A stretch of 64,000 nt of DNA from Methylotuvimicrobium buryatense 5G (lineage in GTDB: Bacteria; Pseudomonadota; Gammaproteobacteria; Methylococcales; Methylomonadaceae), in NCBI RefSeq assembly GCF_000341735.1, contig NZ_KB455575.1, positions 3,856,475 through 3,920,474 of the forward strand. Direction: 5' to 3'. Every line of letters begins with the position of its first letter. The first letter of the stretch is position 1. The notes under the pieces are model-generated. The model did no database searches and was not told where the DNA came from. It was given only the letters and a program-made list of their open reading frames with translations. Shown one piece after another: positions 19,000-28,965 of this stretch. The position numbers and the translations under genes were made by a program.

Positions 19000-19387
19000 G
19001 GCGTTCTTCCTTTGGGAGGTTCATCGAAAGCGTTTTTTCAACTTCTCCAAGAAAATTTTTGTACTGAATCGGTTTGGCGATATAGCCGTCGCAACCGGCC
19101 GCGATCATTTTTTCCTCATCGCCTTTCATTGCGAAAGCGGTCAATGCGACGACTTTAATATGCTTTGTAGCATCCGCTTTTTTCAAAAGACGAGTCGCTT
19201 CAAGCCCGTCGATACCGGGCAATTGAATGTCCATCAGAATTAGGTCGGGCAAATATCTTTGCGCCAGCGCGATGCCGTCTTCGGCGTTGTCGGCCCGCAA
19301 CACCCGGTAGCCGGCCTTTTCAAGCAGCATGCAGACGAGTTTCATATTGATAAACGTATCTTCCACTACCAGTATTTGCGCAGTCAT
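18986..19387 (-). CDS. Single-domain response regulator (first)
   Basis: A 133-residue CheY/DivK-like receiver: VVEDTFINMKLVCMLLEKAG, the phosphoacceptor Asp in DLILMDIQLPGIDG, VALTAFAMKGDEE and YIAKPI. The sequence is close to the DivK-type class of lone receivers. It overlaps the end of the hybrid kinase by 4 bp and the next receiver by 14 bp. Confidence 0.88.
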   Translation of the reverse strand: MTAQILVVEDTFINMKLVCMLLEKAGYRVLRADNAEDGIALAQRYLPDLILMDIQLPGIDGLEATRLLKKADATKHIKVVALTAFAMKGDEEKMIAAGCDGYIAKPIQYKNFLGEVEKTLSMNLPKEERHDNT

Positions 19388-22300
19388 ATTGTTCTCTTGT
19401 TCAGTCGCAAAGATCTTCGGACTTCGTTGGCGAAACTCTTGTGATTGAAACTGGATTTTTCCATGATGGCCGCAACGTTTCCGTTCAAGACGGCGCGGTC
19501 TTCGGTCGTCAAAGTCTTCGCTGTTACCACTACAATCGGAATATCGGCGGTGTCGGGGCTCTGCTTCAGTGCTTCCACGACATCGAATCCGTTGATATCT
19601 GGCATCATCAAATCCAACACCAGCAGATCGGGCCGTTCGCGTTGAGCCAGAGCGATGCCGTCCTTGCCGCCATAGGCCTTCAATACAATATACCCGGGTT
19701 CGAGCAGATAAGCTGATAACAGGTCCACGGATTTCGGATCGTCGTCGACGACCAAAACTTTAACGCCTTCCATCGGCGTTACCGGTCTTAATTTTGTCAG
19801 CACGTTAACCAATTCGTTTCGGCCTACCGGCTTTTGCAATACCGCGCTGGCGCCCAGAGCGAAGCCTTTTTGCGCGTCTGCGACTATCGATACGATGACC
19901 ACCGGAATGTTCGTTGCGGGGCTATCGGATTGTTTGATACGGGCCAACAGTTCCCAGCCGTCCATATCCGGCAAAAGGATATCCAGAATGATCAGCGAGG
20001 GCTGTAGACGTGCCAGCAGTTCAAGTCCCGCTGCAGCATTTTCGGCAAGCGCTATTTCGAATCCTTCCGGCTCCAATTGCAAGCGGATCAACTCGGCGGC
20101 GACCGGGTTATCTTCGATCACCAGCGCCAATGAATACCCGGAGTCCAACTCGTTTTGCCGGTTAGAGGGGAGCCGCTCGATATGATCGGCACCGATATCG
20201 CGCCAGGGCAGCCAAACGAAGAAACGGCTGCCCTGTCCCGGCGTGCTGGCCACGGCCATGGTGCCGCCGTGGAGTTGGGCTAGTTTTAACACTAACACCA
20301 AGCCTAGCCCGGTGCCTTCGCTTTTACGGGACAGTGAGGAATCCAATTGCGAAAAGGCGTGGAATAGGCGAGGCGCATCCTCGACCGAAATTCCGATGCC
20401 GCTATCCTCGATTTCGAATTCCATAAATTGCTCGAAGTGGTTTACCGGTAAAGGCATTCGCAGACAAGTTTCCGCATCGGAAGTCCAAGCTTCGACATCG
20501 AGGCGGCTTACCTTGCGGTACCGTAGTGTCACCCGGCCATCTTCATGCGTAAATTTGACCGCGTTGGACAGTAAGTTATAAATGATCTGCTTGGTCTTAC
20601 GTCCGTCGAGCATGGCCGGCCCTATCGGTTCTGCCGTTTCAAGCTGCAGCCGGACGCGGTGTGCCGCAGCCTTTTCCTTGACAATAGCAAGACTATTGCG
20701 CAGTAAATCGTCGATATCGAGCGTGTCGAGATCCAAGGCCATCTTGCCGGCTTCGATTTTCGACAGATCGAGGATGTCGTTGATCAACGAGAGTAAATGC
20801 TGGCCGCTATGAAAGATGTCGGTGACATATTCACGTTGCTCCGGCGTCATTTCTCCGATCAGCTCGTCTTTGAGTACTTCGGAAAAGCCGATGATTGCGT
20901 TAAGCGGCGTGCGTAATTCGTGGGACATATTGGCCAAAAATTCGCTTTTGATGCGGGATAAGGTTTCTGCTGCTTCTTTGGTCTGAAGCATCGCTTCTTC
21001 GGCGCGTTTTCGATCGGTGATATCGTAAACGGTCGATCGGCTTGATAAATAGCTACCGTTTTCGTCGCGAATCGCGGAAGCATTCAGTAATACCGGTAAA
21101 ATCGTGCCGTCCTTGCGCAGCATCTCGAATTCGAGCTCGCGTACCCAGCCTCGTTTTTTGAAAATAGAAAAATTTTCCTCGAATGCCTTTTGGCTCGATG
21201 GTGTCAAGAGATCTAAAAAACGCATATTACCGATCACTTCTTCCCGTGCGTAGCCCAGCCAAGCCAGTTCGGTGTCGTTGATGCGAATGAAGCGTCCCTG
21301 TTCGTCCAGCGAATGATAACCGCATGGCGCTTTGTTGTAGAGGTCTTCGATTTCGTCGGCCTGCCGGCTCCGGGCTTGATCGCGCAGTCTGCAAATACCG
21401 TAAGTCAAATCGGCAGCAGCCTCCTTCAATAATTCGATTTCGACGCTGTCGAAAGCATCGGTTTCCGTGGCATAGATGCTGAGCATGCCCAAAGTTTGAT
21501 GACTATCGATCAACGGTAGTGCGATGCAAGAAGCGAAGCCGCATTGCAAAGCCGCCTCGCGCCAGGAACGGTATTCCGGCGCCATGGCGATGTCGGGCAC
21601 GACTATCGGACGGCCTTCGGCTATGGCTCGTCCGCAAGCGCCATGGCGCGTACTATCATTTCCCCAGCTTAGGTTTAGGCGGTCGACATAGTCCCGATCG
21701 CTGCCGGCGTGCGCCACCGGCTCGATGTTTTTGTCGGTATCGTGCTTGGCAAATCCCACCCAAGCCATTCGGTAACCGCCTTTTTCCACGATCATACGGG
21801 TGATTTCATTCAGCAAGCTTTGTTCGTTCTCGGTATGCAGCATGGCTCTGTTGCCGGCGCTCAAGACATTCAAGGCGCGGTTGGCGTGCGACAGCGCCCG
21901 GTCGGATTGCAGCAAGCGGGCCTCGCGGCTCTGTAATCGAGCGGCCGTTTGATCGAATATGCGCGCGAGACGGCCGATTTCATCACCGGATTTATCGAGG
22001 TTGGCGCGCGCGGACCAATCGCCTTCGCCCAGTCGTTGAGCCGCATCGGTTAAAATATTCATTCGATGCAAGACCAGCCATCGGCTACCGAACCAGGCAA
22101 TTAACAATGCCGCCAAGCTTGCGGCCGATAGTACGGTGATGTTCCGATACAGGCGCGATTCGACCGGCTCGAAAAAAACCTGTTTCGGTACGCCGACCCG
22201 CACATGGATGCATTTTTCGTCGATCCATAGCACGGGTTCGGAGGCATATATTCGTGAAATACCGTCCACATCCTGGAACTCCTCAAATGCCCGGCAGTTG

Positions 22301-23028
22301 CCGTTAGGTATTTCCCTCGCCGGCGCGGATCGTCCTGTCCATTCGTAATCGGTATCCGGAACGCGCAGCAACACGGTATTATCGGTATCGATGAGCGATA
22401 CCACGGTCTCGTCCGACTGTAATAACGGTGTTAGTGCCGCCCGCAGCCAAGACAGGTCGATCGAGGCATAGAGTACTTTCAATAGCTTTCCGTCCTCTGT
22501 AAAGACGGGGTGACCCATGATCAATTCGGGCGATTTTAAAGGTAGGCCGAAGATGATATCGCCGATGGCGAACTGTCGGCTAGCGATGGCGCGGCGAAAC
22601 CATAATCGTTCGGAAAAATTGGCAGGGTTCTCGAAATTCAGTGCATTGCATAATAAATTACCTTCGCTATCCGTCATGCCGATGTCGGCGAACAAAGAAT
22701 TTTGGCTATGAATGCGAGGCAAGGATTCTTGGCAGCGAGGCAATAGCTCGGGAACGGTGACATAAGGTATATTCGACAATAAGACCAGCGATTGCCGCGT
22801 TTCTTCGAATAGCCGATTTTGCTTGTCGGCGATCCTCGCGGCTAAAGCTCGGGTTTGTTCTCGAGCTTCTCGCTCGGCGGCCTTATGATCTTCGATCGCC
22901 GAATAGATGATTAAACCGAAAGCCGGAATCGACGACACAAAAACCAGCAACAGCAGGCGGCCTCTAAGACTAATCGATAGATTTTTAAGTAAATCTGTAG
23001 TCAAGAGCTGCATCAATGTTTTTTTCAT
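19384..23028 (-). CDS. Hybrid sensor histidine kinase (Cache-HAMP-GAF-PAS-HisKA-HATPase-REC-REC)
   Basis: A 1,214-residue membrane kinase. Two membrane helices (about 25-47 and 297-320) flank a periplasmic Cache-like sensor. HAMP, GAF (about 400-555) and PAS (about 570-690) follow. The kinase core has the H-box MSHELRTPLNAIIGFSEVL near residue 699, the N-box NLLSNAVKF near 819, and the G-boxes DSGIGIS and GTGLGLVL. Two receivers end the protein, with phosphoacceptors in LIILDILLPDMDG (about 1014) and LLVLDLMMPDING (about 1139). No Hpt domain is visible here or in the neighbours. It leads the operon with two lone receivers and a phosphodiesterase, so it probably tunes c-di-GMP. Confidence 0.92.
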   Translation of the reverse strand: MKKTLMQLLTTDLLKNLSISLRGRLLLLVFVSSIPAFGLIIYSAIEDHKAAEREAREQTRALAARIADKQNRLFEETRQSLVLLSNIPYVTVPELLPRCQESLPRIHSQNSLFADIGMTDSEGNLLCNALNFENPANFSERLWFRRAIASRQFAIGDIIFGLPLKSPELIMGHPVFTEDGKLLKVLYASIDLSWLRAALTPLLQSDETVVSLIDTDNTVLLRVPDTDYEWTGRSAPAREIPNGNCRAFEEFQDVDGISRIYASEPVLWIDEKCIHVRVGVPKQVFFEPVESRLYRNITVLSAASLAALLIAWFGSRWLVLHRMNILTDAAQRLGEGDWSARANLDKSGDEIGRLARIFDQTAARLQSREARLLQSDRALSHANRALNVLSAGNRAMLHTENEQSLLNEITRMIVEKGGYRMAWVGFAKHDTDKNIEPVAHAGSDRDYVDRLNLSWGNDSTRHGACGRAIAEGRPIVVPDIAMAPEYRSWREAALQCGFASCIALPLIDSHQTLGMLSIYATETDAFDSVEIELLKEAAADLTYGICRLRDQARSRQADEIEDLYNKAPCGYHSLDEQGRFIRINDTELAWLGYAREEVIGNMRFLDLLTPSSQKAFEENFSIFKKRGWVRELEFEMLRKDGTILPVLLNASAIRDENGSYLSSRSTVYDITDRKRAEEAMLQTKEAAETLSRIKSEFLANMSHELRTPLNAIIGFSEVLKDELIGEMTPEQREYVTDIFHSGQHLLSLINDILDLSKIEAGKMALDLDTLDIDDLLRNSLAIVKEKAAAHRVRLQLETAEPIGPAMLDGRKTKQIIYNLLSNAVKFTHEDGRVTLRYRKVSRLDVEAWTSDAETCLRMPLPVNHFEQFMEFEIEDSGIGISVEDAPRLFHAFSQLDSSLSRKSEGTGLGLVLVLKLAQLHGGTMAVASTPGQGSRFFVWLPWRDIGADHIERLPSNRQNELDSGYSLALVIEDNPVAAELIRLQLEPEGFEIALAENAAAGLELLARLQPSLIILDILLPDMDGWELLARIKQSDSPATNIPVVIVSIVADAQKGFALGASAVLQKPVGRNELVNVLTKLRPVTPMEGVKVLVVDDDPKSVDLLSAYLLEPGYIVLKAYGGKDGIALAQRERPDLLVLDLMMPDINGFDVVEALKQSPDTADIPIVVVTAKTLTTEDRAVLNGNVAAIMEKSSFNHKSFANEVRRSLRLNKRTI

Positions 23029-23553
23029 GAATCCGCCTTGCTTAATCGATTAGTTAAGCTGAAATGAATGTTAGGCTCGCTCCCGCGTAAAAATACCTAC
23101 CTACAACACACATCATCCTCTGCTTTTTGGATAAAGATTTTCCTCGTTCCCACGGAGAACCGCTCGTCGTCATACATAAATTGTAGGGTACGCTGCGCGT
23201 ACCTTCATGTCGTTAAGCACCGAATTCCCTACCCGGATCAAACCATAAAGGCTGATGTTAAGCATTGGTGGGCTTGCCATGGTACGCATAGCACTCCGGT
23301 AATAACGATTTCTAACGTCGATTCTCTTTCTTATATGAAGATAATGCACCTTATCTTCTTGAGAAATGAGACGGCTATCACATATTTATTTCTGTTGACA
23401 TTGCTTAACCTGGACAAGCCGAAGCCCCAAAGGCAATTGTCTTGTTAATAAAGCAACACCTTTTGCGTAATCGTCCGCAGACAGGGCGGAATACGGGAGA
23501 TTTCAGGCTTCGAAATTTTCGGATTCCATTTCACTAAATCCGGGTTGCTCCGC
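23029..23553. other. Intergenic region, no supported gene
   Basis: About 525 bp between the hybrid kinase start and the halogenase-like gene stop. Open frames here are short and have no recognisable protein pattern. A partial REP half-site (TCGTTCCCACGGAG) lies near 23144. The kinase promoter should be in the right-hand vicinity of 23029-23100. Confidence 0.6.
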
Positions 23554-24876
23554 TTAAAAATCCAAAGCTTCGATTCGTTCATGAGCTTTACCGGAAAAGC
23601 TTTCCTCAAAGCACCCTAACACGCCGGCTTCCCGGGCTAGGCGTCGGAAGTTTTCGGAGCGGTTGGTGGTTTCCGAGGCGAACAGGATGAGCTCCAATTC
23701 CAACGGCGGCATCGCTTTCATTAGGTTTTTAACGAGCTGCGGATTGACGCCGTTACAACCGAAGTCGCCGAGCGACAGGGCTCTTGAGAATCCGTAAAAT
23801 TGCTGCATACGGCTTTCGCATAATTGACTGTAACGCAAGCGATGCTTTTCGTGCTTGAGCGATTCTTTGATCGCCAGCGTCGCCGCCGCCGCATTGTATA
23901 AGGCGTTTTGCACGCCGTGGGAAAATACCGGGTCGACAAAAGCCGCGGCATCGCCGATGCAGTAATAGTTTTCGCCGCAGATAGTGTCGGAATAATAAGA
24001 ATAATTCGGCCTGAATTGCAGCGAGCCTTCGATGAATTGCGCAGGCTCCAGCAGGCGGCTCAAATGCGGCAATGTCTTGCAGGCGTTCAGAAAAAAGGCT
24101 TCCCGTTGCTGCCGGTCCATGCCTTTGGTGCGTTCGGTCGGCGCGATGAGGCCGACGCTGGTTTTGCCGCGCAATACGATATGCCAGATCCAGCCGTCTT
24201 CAAAGGACATGACAAAGGTAACCGGCTTGATTCGATTTAGTTCTTCTTCGCTATGACTTTGACGATCGACGCCGACAAATCGTGAGTTTTCAAAATAACC
24301 CCACAACGATAAAAAATTCGTCTGCGAACTGATGGTGCGGCGGGTTTTAAACTGGTTGGCCAACAAAGAGCTCGGGCCGCTCGCGTCGACGACAAAGCGG
24401 CAACGAATGCTGCCGTCATCGTTACTGCGGCCGCGCTTGTCGGTATAGTGTACTTTCGGCCAAAGGCTGTCGGAAAGGTCGATTTTTTTGACCGCGACTT
24501 CGTGAAACACCCGGGCGTCGCAGCTTTGGGCATGCTTTAGCAGGATGTCGTCGAAAATATCGCGTTCGACATGCAGGCCGGGGCGGGTATAACCGAAGTC
24601 CGAAAAGCGGATTTGTTTGATCTTGCCGTTCCAGACCGTGATGCTGCCGGCTTTAGCGAGAAAGCCTTCATGTTCGATTTTTTCCGATACGCCGGTCATA
24701 TCGGTAAATTTCCAAATATGCGGAATCAGGCTTTCACCGACTTGATTGCGAGGGAAAGTCGCCCGGTCGAGCAACACGACATCGATGCCGGCTTGCGCCA
24801 GATGCGTGGCCGCGCTGCTTCCGGCCGGGCCGCCGCCGATCACCAGAACGTCGCAAGAGCTGGGGATAGCAGTCAT
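23554..24876 (-). CDS. Tryptophan-halogenase-like FAD-dependent oxidoreductase
   Basis: A 440-residue flavoprotein. The N-terminal Rossmann motif VLVIGGGPAGSSAATHLAQ and the following DRATFPRNQVGESLIPH are diagnostic of the flavin halogenase/geranylgeranyl reductase superfamily; GDAAAFVDPVFSHGVQNAL is the second FAD motif. The WxWxIP halogenation motif is not evident (the region reads DGWIWHIVL), so it may be an oxidoreductase rather than a halogenase. Such proteins are common in aryl polyene and xanthomonadin clusters, which fits the MMPL, LolA and COG4648 neighbours. It starts 9 bp after the lipoprotein gene. Confidence 0.82.
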   Translation of the reverse strand: MTAIPSSCDVLVIGGGPAGSSAATHLAQAGIDVVLLDRATFPRNQVGESLIPHIWKFTDMTGVSEKIEHEGFLAKAGSITVWNGKIKQIRFSDFGYTRPGLHVERDIFDDILLKHAQSCDARVFHEVAVKKIDLSDSLWPKVHYTDKRGRSNDDGSIRCRFVVDASGPSSLLANQFKTRRTISSQTNFLSLWGYFENSRFVGVDRQSHSEEELNRIKPVTFVMSFEDGWIWHIVLRGKTSVGLIAPTERTKGMDRQQREAFFLNACKTLPHLSRLLEPAQFIEGSLQFRPNYSYYSDTICGENYYCIGDAAAFVDPVFSHGVQNALYNAAAATLAIKESLKHEKHRLRYSQLCESRMQQFYGFSRALSLGDFGCNGVNPQLVKNLMKAMPPLELELILFASETTNRSENFRRLAREAGVLGCFEESFSGKAHERIEALDF

Positions 24877-24885
24877 AAAGTGACC

Positions 24886-25428
24886 TTACAAATCGCCCAA
24901 AACGGCCTTTGCCGTCGGATGCGTCATCCATTCGGCGACATCGCGGCCTAAGGTTTTAACGCAGCGGCCCAGAATGGCGCAAGTGCCTTTATAGGCGCCG
25001 AACATGCCGCCTCCGGAATAACGCCGGGCCTTGAAATCGCCCAACTCTTTGCCGTTTTCAGTGAGCGTTCCGGTAATCGTGACGGTTTTAGGACCCGACC
25101 ATGCTCCGCCGGCAGCGCCTTGCACTTCATCGATCGTGACGGTTAGAACTTTCGCGTCCGCAGGGCCTGTTTCGGTATCGGTAAGGATATCGGCATATTG
25201 CCGCGCGGCATTTTCCTTGATGAACTGAGATAGCTTGCCGTCTAGGTTGCATTCTTCTTTAACTGCGCCTCGAATATAAGACTCGTCTTTAAACGCGATC
25301 GGTTTAATGATCAAGGTGCCGGTACCGCTGGTTTGTATCGGCTGGGCGCTCGATTTGTTGGCTTGCGAAGCACAGCCGCTCAAGCTCAACAGAAAAACCG
25401 ATAACATCAAATAAGTTAACTTCATCAT
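24886..25428 (-). CDS. Conserved lipoprotein
   Basis: A 180-residue lipoprotein: MMKLTYLMLSVFLLSLSGCA with an LSGC lipobox. The mature part starts with a beta-rich segment (GTGTLIIKPIAFKD) and contains VLTVTIDEVQGAAGG and KTVTITGTLTENGKELGDF, then a glycine/cysteine-rich stretch YSGGGMFGAYKGTCAILGRC. I cannot name the family. Aryl polyene clusters usually include a small lipoprotein, and this one lies between the MMPL exporter and the flavoprotein, but its sequence alone does not prove that link. Confidence 0.72.
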   Translation of the reverse strand: MMKLTYLMLSVFLLSLSGCASQANKSSAQPIQTSGTGTLIIKPIAFKDESYIRGAVKEECNLDGKLSQFIKENAARQYADILTDTETGPADAKVLTVTIDEVQGAAGGAWSGPKTVTITGTLTENGKELGDFKARRYSGGGMFGAYKGTCAILGRCVKTLGRDVAEWMTHPTAKAVLGDL

Positions 25429-25654
25429 TTCCTCCTCTTAGTATTAATAAACAAGCGTATAAGCATAGCATGCCGGCATTTAATTGAACGGCGTGTTTTT
25501 GAAGCCTTCAATCCTTTCATCTTAGAAAAGCATTTCACCCTGGAAATCATGAAGAATAAGAATTCAATTCAATAATTTACTGTGAAAGCTCGTAGATTTG
25601 GACTCTTTATCTAATTTTTCGATATACAGCGCTTGACAGAGCAAATGCCGGTTC

Positions 25655-25815
25655 CGAAGAGGGTGCGGTTGCTCGATCGACAGGCGTCGGCGGCAGGGCA
25701 GATTTTTGCTCCTGCAAAATCTGCATTCACGCCATCCTTGGCATTCGAGCCGCCGTCGAGCCTACATGGACGTATTCACGGCGTCCTGTCGGGCGAGTGA
25801 CCGCACCCTCCCCAC
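25655..25815. repeat. Dispersed repeat family C, copy 1
   Basis: Inverted ends GAGGGTGCGGTTGCTCGATC and GGGCGAGTGACCGCACCCTC flank the shared core GCAGATTTTTGCTCCTGCAA plus CGTATTCACGGCGTCC. It lies in the 590-bp gap between the lipoprotein gene and the MMPL exporter gene. The outer letters differ from copies 2 and 3, so it may be a subfamily. Confidence 0.8.
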
Positions 25816-26018
25816 GCCCCGAATTTTCGTTTGCCGGGGTGATTGCTGGTCCTTCAAGAACATTATTATGCAGTTGCATAGAGCCTTCGTTTACTCAAGA
25901 GGTTGGCAAGAAAGTTTAGATAATCTCTTGAAGTATTTCATGATCTTCATGGTTAAACTGCTGAATTTAGGGTCGGTCAATGCCGATTTTTACCGTTATG
26001 CCGGCGTTTTAGTGTGTC

Positions 26019-28319
26019 TCAGGAATCTTCCCTGTGCTTGATAATCAGCGGACAAAACAAAAAGCCCAGCAACACGCCGAGCACGACGACACCGGCCAGA
26101 ATTCTTAGCGACGTGCTCTCGGCTGTACCTAGACAACCGAAAGCCAGCGCGCTGGTCGACATCGAGGCGGCCATCGCTTGATAGGTTAGTTTGATATCGC
26201 CGCCGCGATTTTCCTGGTAAAAAATACCGTAATCGACACAGATTGCGACGACCAACAGAAAACCGACCAAATGCAGAAAACTGATCGCCGCGCCGCCGAG
26301 CGACCAGAGACTTAAAATGAACAGCGCCGCCAGTACCGCCGGCAATAGGGTTTGTAGCGTTTTTACCAGGCTTCGGTAGCGCACGGCCAATAGCAGCACG
26401 ATAATGAATAAACCGGCCGCCAGCAAAGTTTGCGCCCGCTCGGTATAGTCGCGGGTCATGTCGTTGAGCATATCTCGCTGGCTGAAATAGCGTGCATCCT
26501 CTATCGTAGCTAGCGCCGCCCGTAGCGCTTCGGGTTCATGTTCGGCCAGCCAGATCATCACGACGCTTTGACGCTCCGTGCTGATGATGCGGCTGTCGAT
26601 CAATCTTTTGACCGGTGTTTCGAATACCTGCTCTAATGTCAGCGCGTCCTGCTTCGGATAGTCGAACCGACCTAGCCGTTCGACCGACAAGCCCTGTTCT
26701 CGCAGCGCCTGTTGCCAAAGCTGCCGATTGGCGTCGGTCAGATGGTCTTGCAATAGGGCTTGATTAAGTTCTTGCTGACGTGTCGATAGTAACCACGGAT
26801 ACAGGCCGAAATACTCGTTTAGATCGCCTTGTTGTTTTAATCGATCCAGCACCGGATAAACTTGCTCGGCTTTTTGCAGTGCGGTTTCGATGTCTTGCCC
26901 GGTAATCAGCACGAAACGCCCCGGCTCGATACTGACCATACGCGCCCTGATTCGTTTATCGTTTTCTTTCAGATAATCCAGTTCCGGCGTTAGATCCTGC
27001 ATGTCTTCGAGCCAGCGTAACGACGGTAAGGCGAATAACGACGAGCCCAGCAGCGCCAACAATACCGTCAATAGCCAAGGCCGGAAACGCGCGCAGAAGC
27101 TTGCCCAACGCGCGACTAGCGGAACCTTTAACGTTCTGCGGTCGTCGCCCGCGACCAATCCCGGCAAGATGAAGCGAGTCAACAATAAAGCGGCAATGAT
27201 ACCGGTGCCGGCATAGATCGCTATTTGTTGAAATCCCGGATAACCGGACGCGCCTAAGGCGGCATAACCGACTAAGGTCGTTATGCCGCCCAGTAACAGG
27301 CTGGGCCAGATTCTAATAATTGCCGCGGTCTTGTCCTCGGCGCGAACCGTTTGCGCGTGCGCAATCGCATGTATCGGGTAGTCGATGCAGATACCGATCA
27401 GCGTGGAGCCGATCGCGATAGTCATGCCGTGCACATAGCCGAACACCCAAGCGGTGCTCAATATCGCGCTCAAGATCACGATGATCAATAAGGTGAACAC
27501 TTGCAGTAGCGCCCCAAACGAACGAAACAACAGCAGAAACAACGTCATTAGCGCGAGCGAAGAAAGGATACTGATTTGGACGATATCGCCCTGAATCAAT
27601 TGTTGCGTTGCTGCCGCGAACACCGGAACGCCGGTCATTTCCAGTCGCCATGACTCCGGCCGGTCATGCATCAGTTCTTTGAAGGCTTGTTCGATCGCCG
27701 CCTGAATTCGGCTTTGTTGCGGCGCGTCCAATCCGGCCATTTCGGTTTCCAGGATCAGATTCCGGTATTGCGTATTGGCGATGCCGGCTTGTTGCATTTG
27801 CGCACCGACGGTGCGAAAGCCGTTCAGCGTCAATAACAAGGGATCTTGCAAGGCGATGCTTTTGACCATCGCGCCCTGCGGAGACAATAGCGCTCGTTTC
27901 AAAAACTCGGCTCGTTGCGCCAAGCCTTGCGGCGTGAACAGCTCTGCCAAATCCTGCTCCGGCTTAAGGCTGTACAGCGCGCCGGCGTAATCGCGGTATA
28001 GCACTTGCACCGCTTCGATGTTTTGGTTTTGTCGTTCGGGCGACCAGACTTCGAGCACGCCGTCGATGGCATTCAAGCGTTCTTGCAGCGTCTCAATGAA
28101 AGCGCCGGTCACCGGCTTGCCGTCATCCGAGCCGACCGAAATCAAATAGCGCCGCGACAATGCGCCGGACTGCATTTCGCTCGCGAGCAGCAGTTCCTCG
28201 GCATTGTCGCCGGCGACGATGAAGGCGGACAGGTCGGTCTTGAATTCGACCGTCAGTGCCACCAGTAATGACAGCAATGGCGGCAACAGATAAAACAGGC
28301 TCTTGCGTCGGTTCGGCAA
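26019..28319 (-). CDS. MMPL/RND-family exporter of the aryl-polyene type
   Basis: A 766-residue inner membrane exporter (COG4258-like). Two halves each start with a helix, a periplasmic loop and five more helices: LFYLLPPLLSLLVALTVEF at the N-terminus, a helix block at about 235-400 (SILSSLALMTLFLLLFRSFG, IGSTLIGICIDYPIHAIAHA), then a second loop and a block from about 640 (VAICVDYGIFYQENRG). The acidic GICIDY and AICVDYG motifs in the fourth helices are typical. In aryl polyene and xanthomonadin clusters this protein moves the lipid-linked product outward with a LolA-like partner, which is the very next gene upstream. Confidence 0.88.
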   Translation of the reverse strand: MPNRRKSLFYLLPPLLSLLVALTVEFKTDLSAFIVAGDNAEELLLASEMQSGALSRRYLISVGSDDGKPVTGAFIETLQERLNAIDGVLEVWSPERQNQNIEAVQVLYRDYAGALYSLKPEQDLAELFTPQGLAQRAEFLKRALLSPQGAMVKSIALQDPLLLTLNGFRTVGAQMQQAGIANTQYRNLILETEMAGLDAPQQSRIQAAIEQAFKELMHDRPESWRLEMTGVPVFAAATQQLIQGDIVQISILSSLALMTLFLLLFRSFGALLQVFTLLIIVILSAILSTAWVFGYVHGMTIAIGSTLIGICIDYPIHAIAHAQTVRAEDKTAAIIRIWPSLLLGGITTLVGYAALGASGYPGFQQIAIYAGTGIIAALLLTRFILPGLVAGDDRRTLKVPLVARWASFCARFRPWLLTVLLALLGSSLFALPSLRWLEDMQDLTPELDYLKENDKRIRARMVSIEPGRFVLITGQDIETALQKAEQVYPVLDRLKQQGDLNEYFGLYPWLLSTRQQELNQALLQDHLTDANRQLWQQALREQGLSVERLGRFDYPKQDALTLEQVFETPVKRLIDSRIISTERQSVVMIWLAEHEPEALRAALATIEDARYFSQRDMLNDMTRDYTERAQTLLAAGLFIIVLLLAVRYRSLVKTLQTLLPAVLAALFILSLWSLGGAAISFLHLVGFLLVVAICVDYGIFYQENRGGDIKLTYQAMAASMSTSALAFGCLGTAESTSLRILAGVVVLGVLLGFLFCPLIIKHREDS

Positions 28320-28320
28320 A

Positions 28321-28965
28321 TCAGTTCCCCTGCAATTCTTTATACAAGCGATTCACTTCGGTTTCGATCGCCTCGCCTTCAGCATCCTTGCGCAACAAAA
28401 ATTCGCTGAAATCGCCGTCGGCCTGCCTGATTTCGATACGCTCGGCTTGTTGTCCGGGCTGGCCGGAAATAACGACAGTCAGTCCGGATCGATCTCCGCG
28501 CCTGGGTTTCAGCGTCATAAGCCAGTCTTGCTCCCGGGCGTCGAAATTGACGCGATACACCCGATGCAGTAAGGCCACATCGGCATTGACCAAGGCATTG
28601 AAGAAGGCGATATGCAAGCTTAGCGGATTGGCCGCGTCCAACTCGCCGCGATGGCGTACATTAGCCGCCGGATCGAAATAGAACATCCGGTCGCCCTTGA
28701 TGCCCATCAAGACCCGCTCCGGTTGCAATTGCTCTTTGATCATCAAATCCGGCGCAAGCGAGTACAGATATCCGCTGCCTTGCCAAGGTTGGTCGATGAG
28801 TTCCAGTATGCGGGTTTCTCGATAGGCGATTCGTACCGCCGTATCCGATTGCATCCTTTGCATGACTTTCCACTCGGTATCGACGGCATGGGCAGCATTT
28901 GCCGATAACAATATCGGCAACAAAAGAAATGTTGAGCAAAATGATGTGATGTTAGGTTTTTTCAT
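28321..28965 (-). CDS. LolA-like outer membrane lipoprotein carrier
   Basis: A 214-residue periplasmic protein with a signal peptide (FCSTFLLLPILLSANAAHA). The mature part follows a LolA-type layout: YRETRILELIDQPWQGSGYL, LMIKEQLQPERVLMGIKGDR, MFYFDPAANVRHRGELDA and the later LTVVISGQPGQQAERIEIRQ. It is adjacent to the MMPL exporter (1 bp apart) and overlaps the membrane protein gene upstream, so translation is probably coupled. A role in carrying a hydrophobic product across the periplasm is inferred from the aryl polyene cluster arrangement. Confidence 0.85.
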   Translation of the reverse strand: MKKPNITSFCSTFLLLPILLSANAAHAVDTEWKVMQRMQSDTAVRIAYRETRILELIDQPWQGSGYLYSLAPDLMIKEQLQPERVLMGIKGDRMFYFDPAANVRHRGELDAANPLSLHIAFFNALVNADVALLHRVYRVNFDAREQDWLMTLKPRRGDRSGLTVVISGQPGQQAERIEIRQADGDFSEFLLRKDAEGEAIETEVNRLYKELQGN

